Assembly: GCF_024582835.1 (NCBI RefSeq) | Contig: NZ_CP102097.1 | Span: 992,001 to 1,056,000, forward strand | DNA length: 64,000 nt | Reading direction: 5' to 3' | Source: Vibrio japonicus | GTDB lineage: Bacteria > Pseudomonadota > Gammaproteobacteria > Enterobacterales > Vibrionaceae | Shown: positions 1-8,947 of the stretch, piece after piece | Numbering within the stretch: position 1 is the first letter of the stretch | How the letters are laid out: every line of letters starts with the position of its first letter | The notes under the pieces: generated by a model | What the model saw: the letters and a program-made list of their open reading frames with translations, nothing else | What the model was told of the DNA's origin: nothing | The model's database searches: none | Translations under genes and position numbers: made by a program

Positions 1-525
1 CGTGTTTACGGTATATTGAGTGAGAGGAACATTCTCAATAAGTCGTCGACGTTGTGATTTCGACATATGCCCTAGAAACAGTTTGCCCGTTGCAGAGCAG
101 TGAGCCGGTACTCTCGACCCCGGATGCAAGTGGAAGCGAAGAGGAGCTTCTGTTTCTGCTCTATCGAGGTAGATGATCTCGCCGCTAGAAAGCGCGGTTA
201 AATTACAACTTTCTCCCACCTCTTCTCTGAGGTTTTCAAGAATAGTACGTCGTGCACTGTGCATGGTGCTATTTAGCAATAAGTTCTCGGCTAGCTTTCT
301 CAAACGAATGCCCGAGCTATAGTGCTTTTCATCCCCGTCTTTTTGAATGATGCCTGCGGCTTCTAACTGCTGCAACATACGATGTAGGGTTGGTTTTGGT
401 AGTCCGGTTTCTTCTACTAATCCTTGAAGAGAGATGAACTCGTCTTTTTGCGCTATCACCTCTAACAGTGCAAAAAGTCTGAGCGTAGGAGTATCTCCTT
501 GAACCTGTGGCGTTTCTGTTGGCAT
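1..525 (-). CDS. IclR-family transcriptional regulator (3' part cut by window edge)
   Basis: Reading leftwards from the ATG at 525, 175 codons stay open to the edge of the window. Residues about 12-75 form a winged helix-turn-helix (LVEETGLPKPTLHRMLQQLE), followed by the start of an IclR effector domain with the typical RVPAHCSATGKLFL segment. IclR proteins are about 250 aa, so roughly 75 residues are missing. It is divergent from the phosphate acetyltransferase/exporter pair at 668-2500 across a 140-bp AT-rich gap, so it probably regulates that pair. The effector is unknown; a C2 sulfonate intermediate would fit the neighbours but is inferred. Confidence 0.88.
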   Translation of the reverse strand, partial: MPTETPQVQGDTPTLRLFALLEVIAQKDEFISLQGLVEETGLPKPTLHRMLQQLEAAGIIQKDGDEKHYSSGIRLRKLAENLLLNSTMHSARRTILENLREEVGESCNLTALSSGEIIYLDRAETEAPLRFHLHPGSRVPAHCSATGKLFLGHMSKSQRRRLIENVPLTQYTVNT

Positions 526-667
526 AGAGTCATTTATCCTTGTGATGCGTCGAAGTATTAGATTGTACATTTCAAATTAATTTTTATCTATTTTTCGAAT
601 AAAAATTGATCTTTTTTATTGATGAATTTAATGCTAAATTAAATTTCGGAACAAATTGTATCAATAA

Positions 668-1732
668 ATGGATGTGTTTTATATGAAGGCGATGGAAAGG
701 ATTATCAAAAAAGCTCACTTAGATCTTAAGCGAGTGGTGATGAGCGAAGGTGAAGACCCTCGCGTGCTTGCTGCAGCGCGTATGGCCGTGGATAAGCAAT
801 TGGCATACATTACTTTGGTTGGTGATGAACAAACGATTGCCATGACTGCGGAACGGCACAATGTGAGTCTTGCGGGTATTCAAATTGTTTCTACTCAGGA
901 TTCGCCTCTTACAGAAGTGTTGGCTGAGCGCCTATACCTTTTGCGTAAAGCGAAAGGCATGTCCTACAACGAATCCCTAGAACAGGTGAAAAATCCTCTT
1001 ATTTTTGCCAACTTAATGGTGAGAGAAGGACTTGCTGACGGCACAGTGAACGGCGCTGTTTATACTACCTCCGATGTGGTGCGTGCGGCTTTGCAAATTA
1101 TCGGCCCTGCACCGGACTGCGAGTTAGTGTCGAGCTTCTTTTTGATGATGCTGTGCGAACCGTTTCACAACCTCAAAGGTGGGTTGATATTCAGTGACTG
1201 CGGACTGGTGATTGATCCGAATGAAACTGAGCTTGCATCCATTGCCATCGCCGCGTCTGCCAGCGCTAAATCGCTATTAATGGAAGAACCTAAAGTGGCC
1301 ATGCTGTCTTTTTCGACCAACGGCAGCGCGAAACATGAGTCTGTCGACAAAGTTCGCAGCGCAGCGCAGATAGTGAAAAAACGTTGTCCCGATATCGCCG
1401 TGGACCAAGACGTTCAGTTGGATGCCGCGATCGTTACTGAGATTGCAGCTAAAAAACTGCCGGATTCGCAAGTGAAAGGTCAGTCTAACGTTCTGATCTT
1501 CCCCAATTTAGAAGCGGGAAACATAGGCTACAAGTTGGCAGAAAGATTAGGCGGTGCGGTAGCAATAGGTCCTTTGTTACAAGGGTTGAACCAGCCTGCG
1601 AATGATCTATCCCGGGGATGCAGCGCTGAAGATATTTTTAATGTGATTGCGGTTACCGCGGTTCAAGCTCAACAAGATGGGAAGATAGACCAAGTTTCAC
1701 CCGCCTCAATAAAAGAAGGCATCACCAACTAG
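668..1732 (+). CDS. pta: phosphate acetyltransferase (PTA/PTB family)
   Basis: Interconverts acetyl-phosphate and acetyl-CoA in the cytoplasm. The 354-aa protein has the single-domain PTA_PTB layout: an N-terminal RVVMSEGEDPRVLAAA, a central DGTVNGAVYTTSDVVRAAL, and a C-terminal NVLIFPNLEAGNIGYKLAERL, all hallmarks of the family. It lacks the extra N-terminal domains of the long housekeeping Pta. An alternative ATG lies at 683; neither start has a clear ribosome site. A TauE/SafE exporter gene starts 9 bp downstream. Short Pta plus sulfite exporter plus divergent regulator is the arrangement seen in sulfoacetaldehyde (Xsc) pathways, but xsc itself is not in the window, so the substrate link is inference. 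Confidence 0.85.
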   Translation: MDVFYMKAMERIIKKAHLDLKRVVMSEGEDPRVLAAARMAVDKQLAYITLVGDEQTIAMTAERHNVSLAGIQIVSTQDSPLTEVLAERLYLLRKAKGMSYNESLEQVKNPLIFANLMVREGLADGTVNGAVYTTSDVVRAALQIIGPAPDCELVSSFFLMMLCEPFHNLKGGLIFSDCGLVIDPNETELASIAIAASASAKSLLMEEPKVAMLSFSTNGSAKHESVDKVRSAAQIVKKRCPDIAVDQDVQLDAAIVTEIAAKKLPDSQVKGQSNVLIFPNLEAGNIGYKLAERLGGAVAIGPLLQGLNQPANDLSRGCSAEDIFNVIAVTAVQAQQDGKIDQVSPASIKEGITN

Positions 1733-1741
1733 GGAAAAGAA

Positions 1742-2500
1742 ATGGAATTACAGACGTTACTCGCCATTCTTGCCGCCATAGTGATTGGCACTTACTTTCA
1801 GACCGTGACTGGCTTTGGTCTCGGTATCATTGTGATCGGTTTAACCGTGAGCCTTAATTTGGTTGCACTGCCCGTTATCGCCGCAGTAGTGAGTATCGTT
1901 ACCTTGTTCAATTGCCTAGTGGCATTGGTGGGTAAACCCTTGTCTGGAGAACTTAAAATCACTCTGGCTTTAGTGGTGGGTATCGTTCCTGGCGTGATTG
2001 CTGGAGTATTCTTGCTCGGTCAACTCAATGAATCTGCGACCAATATATTGCGTGTTCTGCTAGGTATCATGATTTTAGCCGCAGGCCTCAATTTCATGTT
2101 TAAACCTAAGATGTTAGCAATGCGCTCCGCATCGGCATCCTTTTTATTTTCAGGATTCAGCTCTGGCCTCGCTGGTGGTTTGTTTGGCATGGCGGGACCA
2201 CCCATTGTTTATCATCTTTACAAGCAGCCATTTTCCATTGAATTAATACGTAGCACGTTGCTGATGGTCTTTGCCTGCACGTCTGCCTCGCGCACCGCTT
2301 ATGTGTATTTTGATGGCAGCCTAGGTACCAGTATCATTTGGTTATCTGTCATTGCGGTTCCGTTGGTGGCACTAGTGACCTTGGTTGCTAGGCGTTATCC
2401 GCCACCATTGTCTAACGACCAGTTGAGGAAATTGGTATTTGGAGTATTGATGGTAGTTGGTGGGTACTTGATAGGGGATTCTGCTACGTCCTGGGCGTAA
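1742..2500 (+). CDS. TauE/SafE-family sulfite/anion exporter
   Basis: A 252-aa polytopic inner-membrane protein with about eight hydrophobic segments. Two family half-motifs are visible: TVTGFGLGIIVIG near residues 22-34 and GLAGGLFGMAGPPIVYHLY near 142-160. TauE/SafE proteins export sulfite or sulfoacetate, or move other organic anions. It is co-directional with the phosphate acetyltransferase gene, only 9 bp away and with a purine-rich GGGAAAAGAA before the ATG, so the two are almost certainly one transcript. A role in removing sulfite released from C2 sulfonates is likely but unproven. Confidence 0.82.
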   Translation: MELQTLLAILAAIVIGTYFQTVTGFGLGIIVIGLTVSLNLVALPVIAAVVSIVTLFNCLVALVGKPLSGELKITLALVVGIVPGVIAGVFLLGQLNESATNILRVLLGIMILAAGLNFMFKPKMLAMRSASASFLFSGFSSGLAGGLFGMAGPPIVYHLYKQPFSIELIRSTLLMVFACTSASRTAYVYFDGSLGTSIIWLSVIAVPLVALVTLVARRYPPPLSNDQLRKLVFGVLMVVGGYLIGDSATSWA

Positions 2501-2593
2501 AAATAGACGTCATCCGCAGCAAAGTCATCTTTGAGTTCCTTTGTCCCTAAATGGTTTAGGCCAAAGATCATTCAATGTATGTTAATGCGATTT

Positions 2594-2629
2594 CCCCCTG
2601 CCTAAATTCATAAATTAGAGGGCAGGGGG
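2594..2629. terminator. hairpin between convergent genes
   Basis: A 9-bp G/C-rich stem (CCCCCTGCC at 2594-2602 with GGCAGGGGG at 2621-2629) sits between the convergent exporter and peptidase genes. Neither strand has a good T-tract after the stem, so termination efficiency is uncertain. Confidence 0.45.
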
Positions 2630-2636
2630 TATCAAA

Positions 2637-3557
2637 TTAGGGTTGGCTCTGCGTCAGCACGTAATCAAGTGCTCCTACAAGTGCAGCGACTTGAGCATCA
2701 TTACATTCTTCATCCGTCACTTTGGCACTGTCTGGGTATACTTCAGTCGTTGTACCGTATTGGCAGTCTGTGACACCACCACAAAGCCCTAGCTTAACCA
2801 TTGGGTAATTAATCACACCGTGCTGAGTCATCGGAGAACCGATGATTTCGTCGTTCTCGTCTGGCGGCGCAATGTGGGTCACTTTACTCACTGATGCAAT
2901 CACAGCCGCTTGAAAATCTGGTTGAGGGTTCTCAGTATCACCAACAGTGTAGAAACCATCAGGAATCGTTCCTGCGATGTACTCTACGCCATCTCGGGCA
3001 GCTAACGCAGGTCTGAATTCAGATTCATCGGTATCCGTTGTCTCATGCAGATCGACATGCACCAAGATGTTGCCATCAATCGACTCAACCAACTTCATTA
3101 AATTCGCTGACTCTTCTGCAGGGCTATTCGCATAGAAGGAGCGATTTGGGTCAATGGCCAACGGATTCCAGCGGTTGATCGTTTCGTAACCCCAAGGGCT
3201 GACACATGGTGCCACAACGATATTGAAGTATTTGCTGTAATGAGCCATTTGCGTCTCGGCGAATTTTAATGCGCCATGAACACCACTGGTTTCGTAACCA
3301 TGTACACCGCCCGTTACTAAAACAACGGGTTTAGTGCGGTCCCAGTTTGTGCTCTTAATGCAGAACAACGGGTAACGTTCGGCATCGTACGAAAGGGCAC
3401 CGTACTGTTCCACGTCAAATTGCTCTGATAGGGCGTTGATCTTTGGTACAACTTCTTTTTGATATTCACGCTTAATGGTCGTTTGGTCGCGCCACTCAAG
3501 ACGTTGAGCTTCGCCCCATTTTTCTCCAGGAGTGCCGATTGGATAGGAACTGTGCAT
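2637..3557 (-). CDS. M14-family zinc metallopeptidase (carboxypeptidase/AspA-like)
   Basis: A 306-aa cytoplasmic-type protein with no signal peptide. The zinc-binding HxxE is in VTGGVHGYETSG (about residue 92), the third ligand region is VHVDLHETTD (about 168), the substrate-binding NR is in DPNRSF, and the catalytic glutamate is probably in TTEVYPDS (about 267). The family removes C-terminal or acyl residues from peptides or amino-acid conjugates; the natural substrate cannot be told. It is a lone gene, convergent with the exporter gene and divergent from the DUF808 gene. The ATG at 3557 follows the GGCAGTAT region. Confidence 0.8.
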   Translation of the reverse strand: MHSSYPIGTPGEKWGEAQRLEWRDQTTIKREYQKEVVPKINALSEQFDVEQYGALSYDAERYPLFCIKSTNWDRTKPVVLVTGGVHGYETSGVHGALKFAETQMAHYSKYFNIVVAPCVSPWGYETINRWNPLAIDPNRSFYANSPAEESANLMKLVESIDGNILVHVDLHETTDTDESEFRPALAARDGVEYIAGTIPDGFYTVGDTENPQPDFQAAVIASVSKVTHIAPPDENDEIIGSPMTQHGVINYPMVKLGLCGGVTDCQYGTTTEVYPDSAKVTDEECNDAQVAALVGALDYVLTQSQP

Positions 3558-3736
3558 GATACTGCCTTTTATTGTTATATAAATTGAGAACTAGGATAGA
3601 GTGTGACAGGTACTCATGCAATCTCGTCTCTACGAAATTCTCATGTAGGTAGCGTTTTGCATATTTCAGTTTGTACTCCAGATTTTCAGTGTTACATTTA
3701 TTTACATTGACCTCTCATGCAAATAAGAGCGTATAC

Positions 3737-4630
3737 ATGGCTGGAGCAAGTTTGTTAACCCTACTCGATGATATCGCGAGTGTGTTGGATGATGTCGCGG
3801 CGATGTCGAAAGTGGCTGCAAAGAAAACGGCAGGCGTATTGGGAGATGATTTGGCGCTCAATGCCCAGCAGGTGTCCGGTGTGACGGCAGATCGGGAGCT
3901 CCCGGTGGTGTGGAGTGTGGCCAAAGGCTCCTTTAAGAACAAACTTATCCTTGTTCCCGCTGCCCTGCTCATCAGCTCCTTTGTGCCGTGGCTTATCATG
4001 CCTCTGCTGTTAATCGGTGGTTTGTTTCTTTGCTACGAAGGTGCCGAAAAGGTGTTAGAGAAGCTGTTTCATACATCCCATCAAGAGCCGAAAGAGGAAC
4101 TCGTACAGGCTGACTCTGCCGAAGAGTATGAAAAGAAGAAAATAGCTGGCGCGATTCGTACTGACTTCATTCTTTCTGCAGAAATTATCGTGATTGCTCT
4201 GGGTACGGTACAAGGGCAAGCTATGAGTACACAAATCTTGGTCGTGAGCCTGATTGCGCTACTCATGACTATTGGCGTATATGGCTTAGTAGCGGGCATT
4301 GTCAAACTTGATGATCTGGGACTGTACCTGGAACAACGAGGAAAGGGCTTATCACAGAGCATAGGACGCGGGTTAGTTAACTTTGCGCCCAAGTTGATGA
4401 AAGGCCTGACTATAGTTGGAACGGCTGCCATGTTTTTGGTCGGGGGAGGCATTGTTGTCCACAACATCCCAATGATTCACCACTGGGTAGAGCCCATTAT
4501 CACCAATATCCCTAATATTTCTCTTATACAGGCATTGTTCCCGACGTTTATGAATGGGCTCATCGGTGTGTTAGCTGGGCTGCTCGTCGTATTGATTTGG
4601 AGCGTAATATCCAAAATTAAGGGAGACTAA
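3737..4630 (+). CDS. DUF808 family inner-membrane protein (YedI-like)
   Basis: From the ATG at 3737 the protein is 297 aa and begins MAGASLLTLLDDIASVLDDV, the conserved DUF808 opening. Four to six membrane segments follow (for example 78-115, 148-170, 215-240, 265-290), with FLCYEGAEKVLE between the first and second. Length agrees with E. coli YedI (about 305 aa). The frame stays open upstream to 3671, but the extra 22 residues are not family-like. Function unknown. It is a single gene between divergent and convergent neighbours. Confidence 0.85.
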   Translation: MAGASLLTLLDDIASVLDDVAAMSKVAAKKTAGVLGDDLALNAQQVSGVTADRELPVVWSVAKGSFKNKLILVPAALLISSFVPWLIMPLLLIGGLFLCYEGAEKVLEKLFHTSHQEPKEELVQADSAEEYEKKKIAGAIRTDFILSAEIIVIALGTVQGQAMSTQILVVSLIALLMTIGVYGLVAGIVKLDDLGLYLEQRGKGLSQSIGRGLVNFAPKLMKGLTIVGTAAMFLVGGGIVVHNIPMIHHWVEPIITNIPNISLIQALFPTFMNGLIGVLAGLLVVLIWSVISKIKGD

Positions 4631-4672
4631 ATGTCTGCTTCTTGCGCAGCTTTTAATCTCCCCACATCGTTC

Positions 4673-5320
4673 TTAATGTATGTTTTCAGTAATTTGTTTC
4701 AGAGCCGAAATGAAATTCTCTGAGGTTTGCGCCCCTGAAATGAGGTGCCTTTGGTTAATGATGAACGCGGGTACCGCATGAATGCCTGCATCTACCCACT
4801 GACGTTCGGTATGGACGACGGACTCTGCCCACCCTTGATCATTGATCACCATTTCCGCGATCTCTGGGTCAAGTCCCACTTGCTTCGCACACTCAATGAG
4901 CTGCGCAGAATTACTCACATCTTTCTGCTCACTGAAATAGGCTTTAAACAGTCTCATTTCGAGCTCGAACTGTTTACCCTCACCTGAAGCCCACATCAAC
5001 AGTTGATGCGCTTTACGCGTGTTGTAGATTCTCATCTCATCGTAAAAGTTAAACTGGAATCCCACATCCTGTCCTAGTTGGGTTAGGTTTTGCCTCGCTA
5101 AAATACTGTCTTCTCGTGTTGTTCCATATTTTTCGTGTAAGTGTTCACGCAAGTCTTGTCCCTTGTTACCCATAGCAGGGTTGAGTTCAAACGGGTGCCA
5201 ATGAATCTCGGCTTCAAGCTTGTCTGAAAGTGCCGCTAGTGCCATCTCTAAGCGTTTGTAGCCGATAATGCACCAAGGGCATACGACATCAGAGACGATA
5301 TCAATTTGGATCTTTTTCAT
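4673..5320 (-). CDS. DsbA-family oxidoreductase, FrnE-like
   Basis: A 215-aa thioredoxin-fold protein with the redox motif CPWC at residues 14-17 immediately after the first beta strand, a helical insert, and the cis-proline loop GIHAVPAFIINQ (about 178-189). There is no signal peptide, so this is the cytoplasmic FrnE type, not a periplasmic DsbA. FrnE relatives are dithiol isomerases or oxidoreductases linked to oxidative stress. It converges with the DUF808 gene 42 bp away. Confidence 0.88.
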   Translation of the reverse strand: MKKIQIDIVSDVVCPWCIIGYKRLEMALAALSDKLEAEIHWHPFELNPAMGNKGQDLREHLHEKYGTTREDSILARQNLTQLGQDVGFQFNFYDEMRIYNTRKAHQLLMWASGEGKQFELEMRLFKAYFSEQKDVSNSAQLIECAKQVGLDPEIAEMVINDQGWAESVVHTERQWVDAGIHAVPAFIINQRHLISGAQTSENFISALKQITENIH

Positions 5321-5530
5321 ACTTCCCCCTGTAGAATTAGATGCTTTGATTATAGCGCTATCACGGACAAGATTATGTCAATAAGTACCCTGTTTCACAT
5401 TATCTACGCCCGCTTGCTACTACGTAAAAAGTGCATGAAAGGGGGATAAGGAATAGAAATTGCCTTTGATATTATTAGAACCAGTTAAGGCTACTGTGGT
5501 AGCGATGAAGAAAAAGACGAGGAAATACTA

Positions 5531-6889
5531 ATGTTCACCTCTAACGCAACAGACGTGGTTTTGCATGCGTTCGATTGGCCGTATGCATTGGTTACAGAAA
5601 GGGCGAAAGCAATTGCTCTCGCTGGATACAAATACGTTCTTGTGTCTCCACCAATGAAATCTAAAAAAAGTGACACGGGAACGCAGTGGTGGCAGCGTTA
5701 TCAGCCACAAGACTATCGAGTCATTGATAATCAACTGGGTAACACGGACGATTTTAAACAAATGGTGATGGCTTTAGACGAGCACGGTGTGGGTGTTTAT
5801 GCCGATGTGGTGTTCAACCATATGGCGAATGAGTCATCCATTCGAAGTGATTTGCAGTACCCAAGTGATGGAGAAATAGAACAATACAAGGCGGAGAAAG
5901 ACTATTTCGAAAAACAGAAACTGTTTGGTGATTTGGACGAGCCGCTTTTTGATCACGATGACTTTGTAGAAGCCTTTGGCATTAAAGATTGGCAGGATAA
6001 ATGGCAAGTTCAAAATGGACGCATTACTGGCGGACCGAAAGATCCGGGATTGCCAACACTACGAGTGAGTGACCATGTTATCGAGCAGCAAAAAAGCTAT
6101 CTCAAGGCACTAAAGCAGCTGGGCGTAAAAGGATTTCGTATTGATGCAGCAAAGCATATGACGCTGGAACATCTACAACGAGTCTGGACTCAAGAGCTTT
6201 GCCATGATCTGCACATATTTGGTGAAATCATTACCAACGGTGGCGCAAGTAAGCTGGAATACGATCTTTTCCTAGAGCCGTTTTTAGCGAATACCCAATT
6301 TGGTGCGTATGATTTTCCGCTGTTTCAGATGACGTACGATTCACTGCAACCGGGCGGCAGTTTAAAAGATCTGGTGGATCCATACTGTTTCGGTCAAGCC
6401 TTGTCGCAGAATCGGGCAATTACGTTTGCAATTACTCATGATATACCAAACAACGAGGTATTTAGCGAACTCGTATTAGACGAGAAACTAGAGTGGTTGG
6501 CATACAGTTACATCCTAGGCCGTGATGGTGGTGTGCCTCTGATTTACTCCGATTTAGATACAAGTGGAATCACGGGTAACAACGGCAAGCCGCGTTGGCT
6601 AGATGTATGGAATAACCCCAAAATGGTCGCTGCTATCGGTTTTCACAATCATGTGCATGGTGAACCAATGGATGTACTCGAAGCATCAGAAGATTTGCTG
6701 ATATTTGCGCGTGGCGATAAGGGCGTTGTGATCATCAATAAATCTAAGCGAGTTCAAACAGCGGAGCTTTCAATTTCAGGCCAATGGCAAGATGTGCTGT
6801 CTGGAAAAGAATGCAAAGGAGATGCAGGTAAGCGTGAACTGCGCATACCCGCATTAAGCAGCATGATGCTACTGAAAATTTCAGCTTAG
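5531..6889 (+). CDS. GH13 alpha-amylase-family glycosidase, cytoplasmic
   Basis: A 452-aa (beta/alpha)8-barrel protein. The four GH13 conserved regions are visible: GVYADVVFNH (about residues 90-99), GFRIDAAKH with the nucleophile Asp, FGEIITN with the acid/base Glu, and ITHDIPNNE with the transition-state His-Asp. A short beta domain closes the protein. No signal peptide, so it probably acts on imported oligosaccharides or glycogen-derived glucans. The ATG follows GACGAGGAAATACTA. A hairpin at 6900-6921 follows the stop, making it a single-gene transcript. Confidence 0.86.
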   Translation: MFTSNATDVVLHAFDWPYALVTERAKAIALAGYKYVLVSPPMKSKKSDTGTQWWQRYQPQDYRVIDNQLGNTDDFKQMVMALDEHGVGVYADVVFNHMANESSIRSDLQYPSDGEIEQYKAEKDYFEKQKLFGDLDEPLFDHDDFVEAFGIKDWQDKWQVQNGRITGGPKDPGLPTLRVSDHVIEQQKSYLKALKQLGVKGFRIDAAKHMTLEHLQRVWTQELCHDLHIFGEIITNGGASKLEYDLFLEPFLANTQFGAYDFPLFQMTYDSLQPGGSLKDLVDPYCFGQALSQNRAITFAITHDIPNNEVFSELVLDEKLEWLAYSYILGRDGGVPLIYSDLDTSGITGNNGKPRWLDVWNNPKMVAAIGFHNHVHGEPMDVLEASEDLLIFARGDKGVVIINKSKRVQTAELSISGQWQDVLSGKECKGDAGKRELRIPALSSMMLLKISA

Positions 6890-6899
6890 TCATAAGGAA

Positions 6900-6921
6900 A
6901 AGGCGCATTTCTATGCGCCTT
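6900..6921 (+). terminator. terminator-like hairpin after the GH13 gene
   Basis: A perfect 9-bp stem AAGGCGCAT/ATGCGCCTT with a 4-nt loop lies 10 bp after the GH13 stop codon. The following T-tract is poor. Confidence 0.55.
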
Positions 6922-6985
6922 ATGCCTAGGTACTTTTTCTAGTTAATTACTTGTAGTCGGTGCTTGTAGTCAGTGCTAGTAGTAG

Positions 6986-7591
6986 CTACTTGCCAAGAAG
7001 GAGTGTTTCTAGTTGAGCAAATGCTGCGCTATCTCCGCTAAACAATTTATTGATGATTTGTTCGCGCTTTTGACCGGAAAGCATCATCTTGTTTGCCTCT
7101 CGGACTTTCATCACCAATTGCTGTTCACTGGTCAATTCCGAGAGCTTGCAATCCCAACGCCAATGATTGATATGCTGTGTCATTGCACTTTCATACAATG
7201 TCGTTTTGGTGCTGGCCAATTCATTACGCAGTACCGCTAATAATGCTTGTTGCGACTCAGCATTCACATGGTTTTGACTGAGTTTGTTTAAAATCGCTGT
7301 GGTTAGCTCTTCTAGCTCAACATATCCGCCCTGTTTCGGCATTCGAGATCGTACGCGAGAGGACACTTCCACAAGCTGGATGTGTGAGCTTGGAAAGTAA
7401 GTAAGAGAGCAAAGCGCATCAAATGGCAGCCAAAATGCCTCACCTTTCTCAATCGCGTATTCTTGCTTACCCAGTTTCGCGAGTACTAAGCCTTCTCTGA
7501 CAAAAAGCAGGGTATGTTTCAAAAGTTTGCGTCTCGGTGTGCAGCAAAGAAAATCTTGTCGCAGCGACTGATGGGAAATGGCGTAATGCAT
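6986..7591 (-). CDS. AraC-like cupin-sensor protein without recognisable DNA-binding domain
   Basis: From the ATG at 7591 it is 201 aa. Residues about 20-75 (LLFVREGLVLAKLGKQEYAI then EKGEAFWLPFDALC) are a cupin-type ligand domain like the N-terminus of AraC regulators. The C-terminal part is helical (KVREANKMMLSGQKREQIINKL), and no second helix-turn-helix pair typical of AraC is evident. The frame runs upstream to a TTG at 7648 with no better ribosome site. It is divergent from the acyltransferase gene. It may be a degenerate or specialised regulator. Confidence 0.6.
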   Translation of the reverse strand: MHYAISHQSLRQDFLCCTPRRKLLKHTLLFVREGLVLAKLGKQEYAIEKGEAFWLPFDALCSLTYFPSSHIQLVEVSSRVRSRMPKQGGYVELEELTTAILNKLSQNHVNAESQQALLAVLRNELASTKTTLYESAMTQHINHWRWDCKLSELTSEQQLVMKVREANKMMLSGQKREQIINKLFSGDSAAFAQLETLLLGK

Positions 7592-7767
7592 GGAAGTACT
7601 CGTATAACTTGGGGCGCTAAGGGTAACTTTTCTGACAAAAAAAGCCAATACGAATTAGAAATAGTGGATTTTCGTGGTCTGACCTTTTCAAATCTGAGAG
7701 AAGTATAGCTGCGAATAGGTGGAACTATGCGTAGAATGGGCCAGCTTTTTGTTTTGTGTACATAAGA

Positions 7768-8868
7768 ATGACTACAAGTAACGACCCATTTATTGATATC
7801 CGTCCATACAATGATGACGAGATTCCAGCGGCGATTGATCGACTGGTAAACGATGAAGAATTTATTAGCGCTATTTTGCAGCACCGATTTTCAAATCACG
7901 CTGGCTGGTTCAAAGCATTAATGTCACCAGTGGTGAAAGTGTATCTGAAAATGAAATGGTCTAAGCTGAACTCTGTTGAAACGATCCAGCTGGAGGTGAA
8001 AAAGTACCTGGACCAAACACTCAGTGCCACAACTCAAGGTGTCACCTACAGCGGTCTAGAAAAACTGGATAAAAGTACGGCGTATCTTTTTGTGTCGAAC
8101 CACCGTGATATTGCGATGGACCCGGCATTGGTTAACTACGGCCTACACCAAAGTCACCATAAAACCGTTCGTATCGCTATTGGCGACAACTTATTGAAAA
8201 AGCCGTGTGCAACGGAATTGATGAGGCTGAATAAGAGCTTCATCGTAAAACGTTCTGCAAAAGGCCCACGAGAAATGATGAAAGCATTGGGCACGTTGTC
8301 AGCTTACATCAAACACTCATTGGATACTGGCCACTCAATTTGGATTGCGCAAAAAGAAGGTCGTGCAAAAGATGGCAATGATTTTACCGATCCAGCCATT
8401 TTGAAAATGTTTCATGTTGAAGGCCGTAAACAGAAAGTCGATTTCTCGGATTACATCAAGTCACTGAAAATTGTACCTGTATCTATCTCATACGAAAACG
8501 ACCCGTGTGATGTGGCGAAAGCAAAAGAGCTTTGGTCTAAAGCGGAGCGCGGCAGCTATGAAAAAGGTGAGTTTGAAGATATTGAAAGTATCATCCAAGG
8601 TATTGTGGGTGAAAAGGGCCATGTCCATGTCGCGTTTGGTGACGTGATTGAGCAAGGCTTCGACACTCCGGAAGCGTTGGCTGAAGAGATCGACAGACAG
8701 ATTCATCAAAACTATAAGCTGTTCCCAATTAATAAACTCGCCGCTGGTGATGAACAAGTCAGTGATGAAGTGAAGGCGAAGCTCAAAGAGAAATTAGAGC
8801 AGTTACCTGAAGCGGCTCAACCGTATTTAATTGCTAGCTATGCAAATCCGGTAAATAATCAAAAGTAA
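7768..8868 (+). CDS. 1-acylglycerol-3-phosphate acyltransferase family (PlsC-like)
   Basis: 366 aa from the ATG at 7768 (an upstream GTG at 7756 is also open). The acyltransferase signature H(x4)D is in SNHRDIAMDPALV (about residues 112-124), and the acceptor-binding region is IWIAQKEGRAKDGND (about 192-206). It transfers an acyl chain to a lysophospholipid at the inner membrane. It is longer than housekeeping PlsC (about 245 aa), with an extra N-terminal helical segment; Vibrio relatives are annotated as glycerol acyltransferases. A strong terminator follows at 8922-8947. Confidence 0.83.
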   Translation: MTTSNDPFIDIRPYNDDEIPAAIDRLVNDEEFISAILQHRFSNHAGWFKALMSPVVKVYLKMKWSKLNSVETIQLEVKKYLDQTLSATTQGVTYSGLEKLDKSTAYLFVSNHRDIAMDPALVNYGLHQSHHKTVRIAIGDNLLKKPCATELMRLNKSFIVKRSAKGPREMMKALGTLSAYIKHSLDTGHSIWIAQKEGRAKDGNDFTDPAILKMFHVEGRKQKVDFSDYIKSLKIVPVSISYENDPCDVAKAKELWSKAERGSYEKGEFEDIESIIQGIVGEKGHVHVAFGDVIEQGFDTPEALAEEIDRQIHQNYKLFPINKLAAGDEQVSDEVKAKLKEKLEQLPEAAQPYLIASYANPVNNQK

Positions 8869-8921
8869 TGAAAACAAAAGTAACTTAAGCAAAAGTAAGT
8901 TACTTAAAAATAAATGAAAGG

Positions 8922-8947
8922 AGGGATGCCAAGTGCATCCCTTTTTT
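8922..8947 (+). terminator. rho-independent terminator of the acyltransferase gene
   Basis: GGGATGC/GCATCCC stem with a 5-nt loop and six T directly after it. It abuts the stop codon of the convergent repeat-protein gene. Confidence 0.85.
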
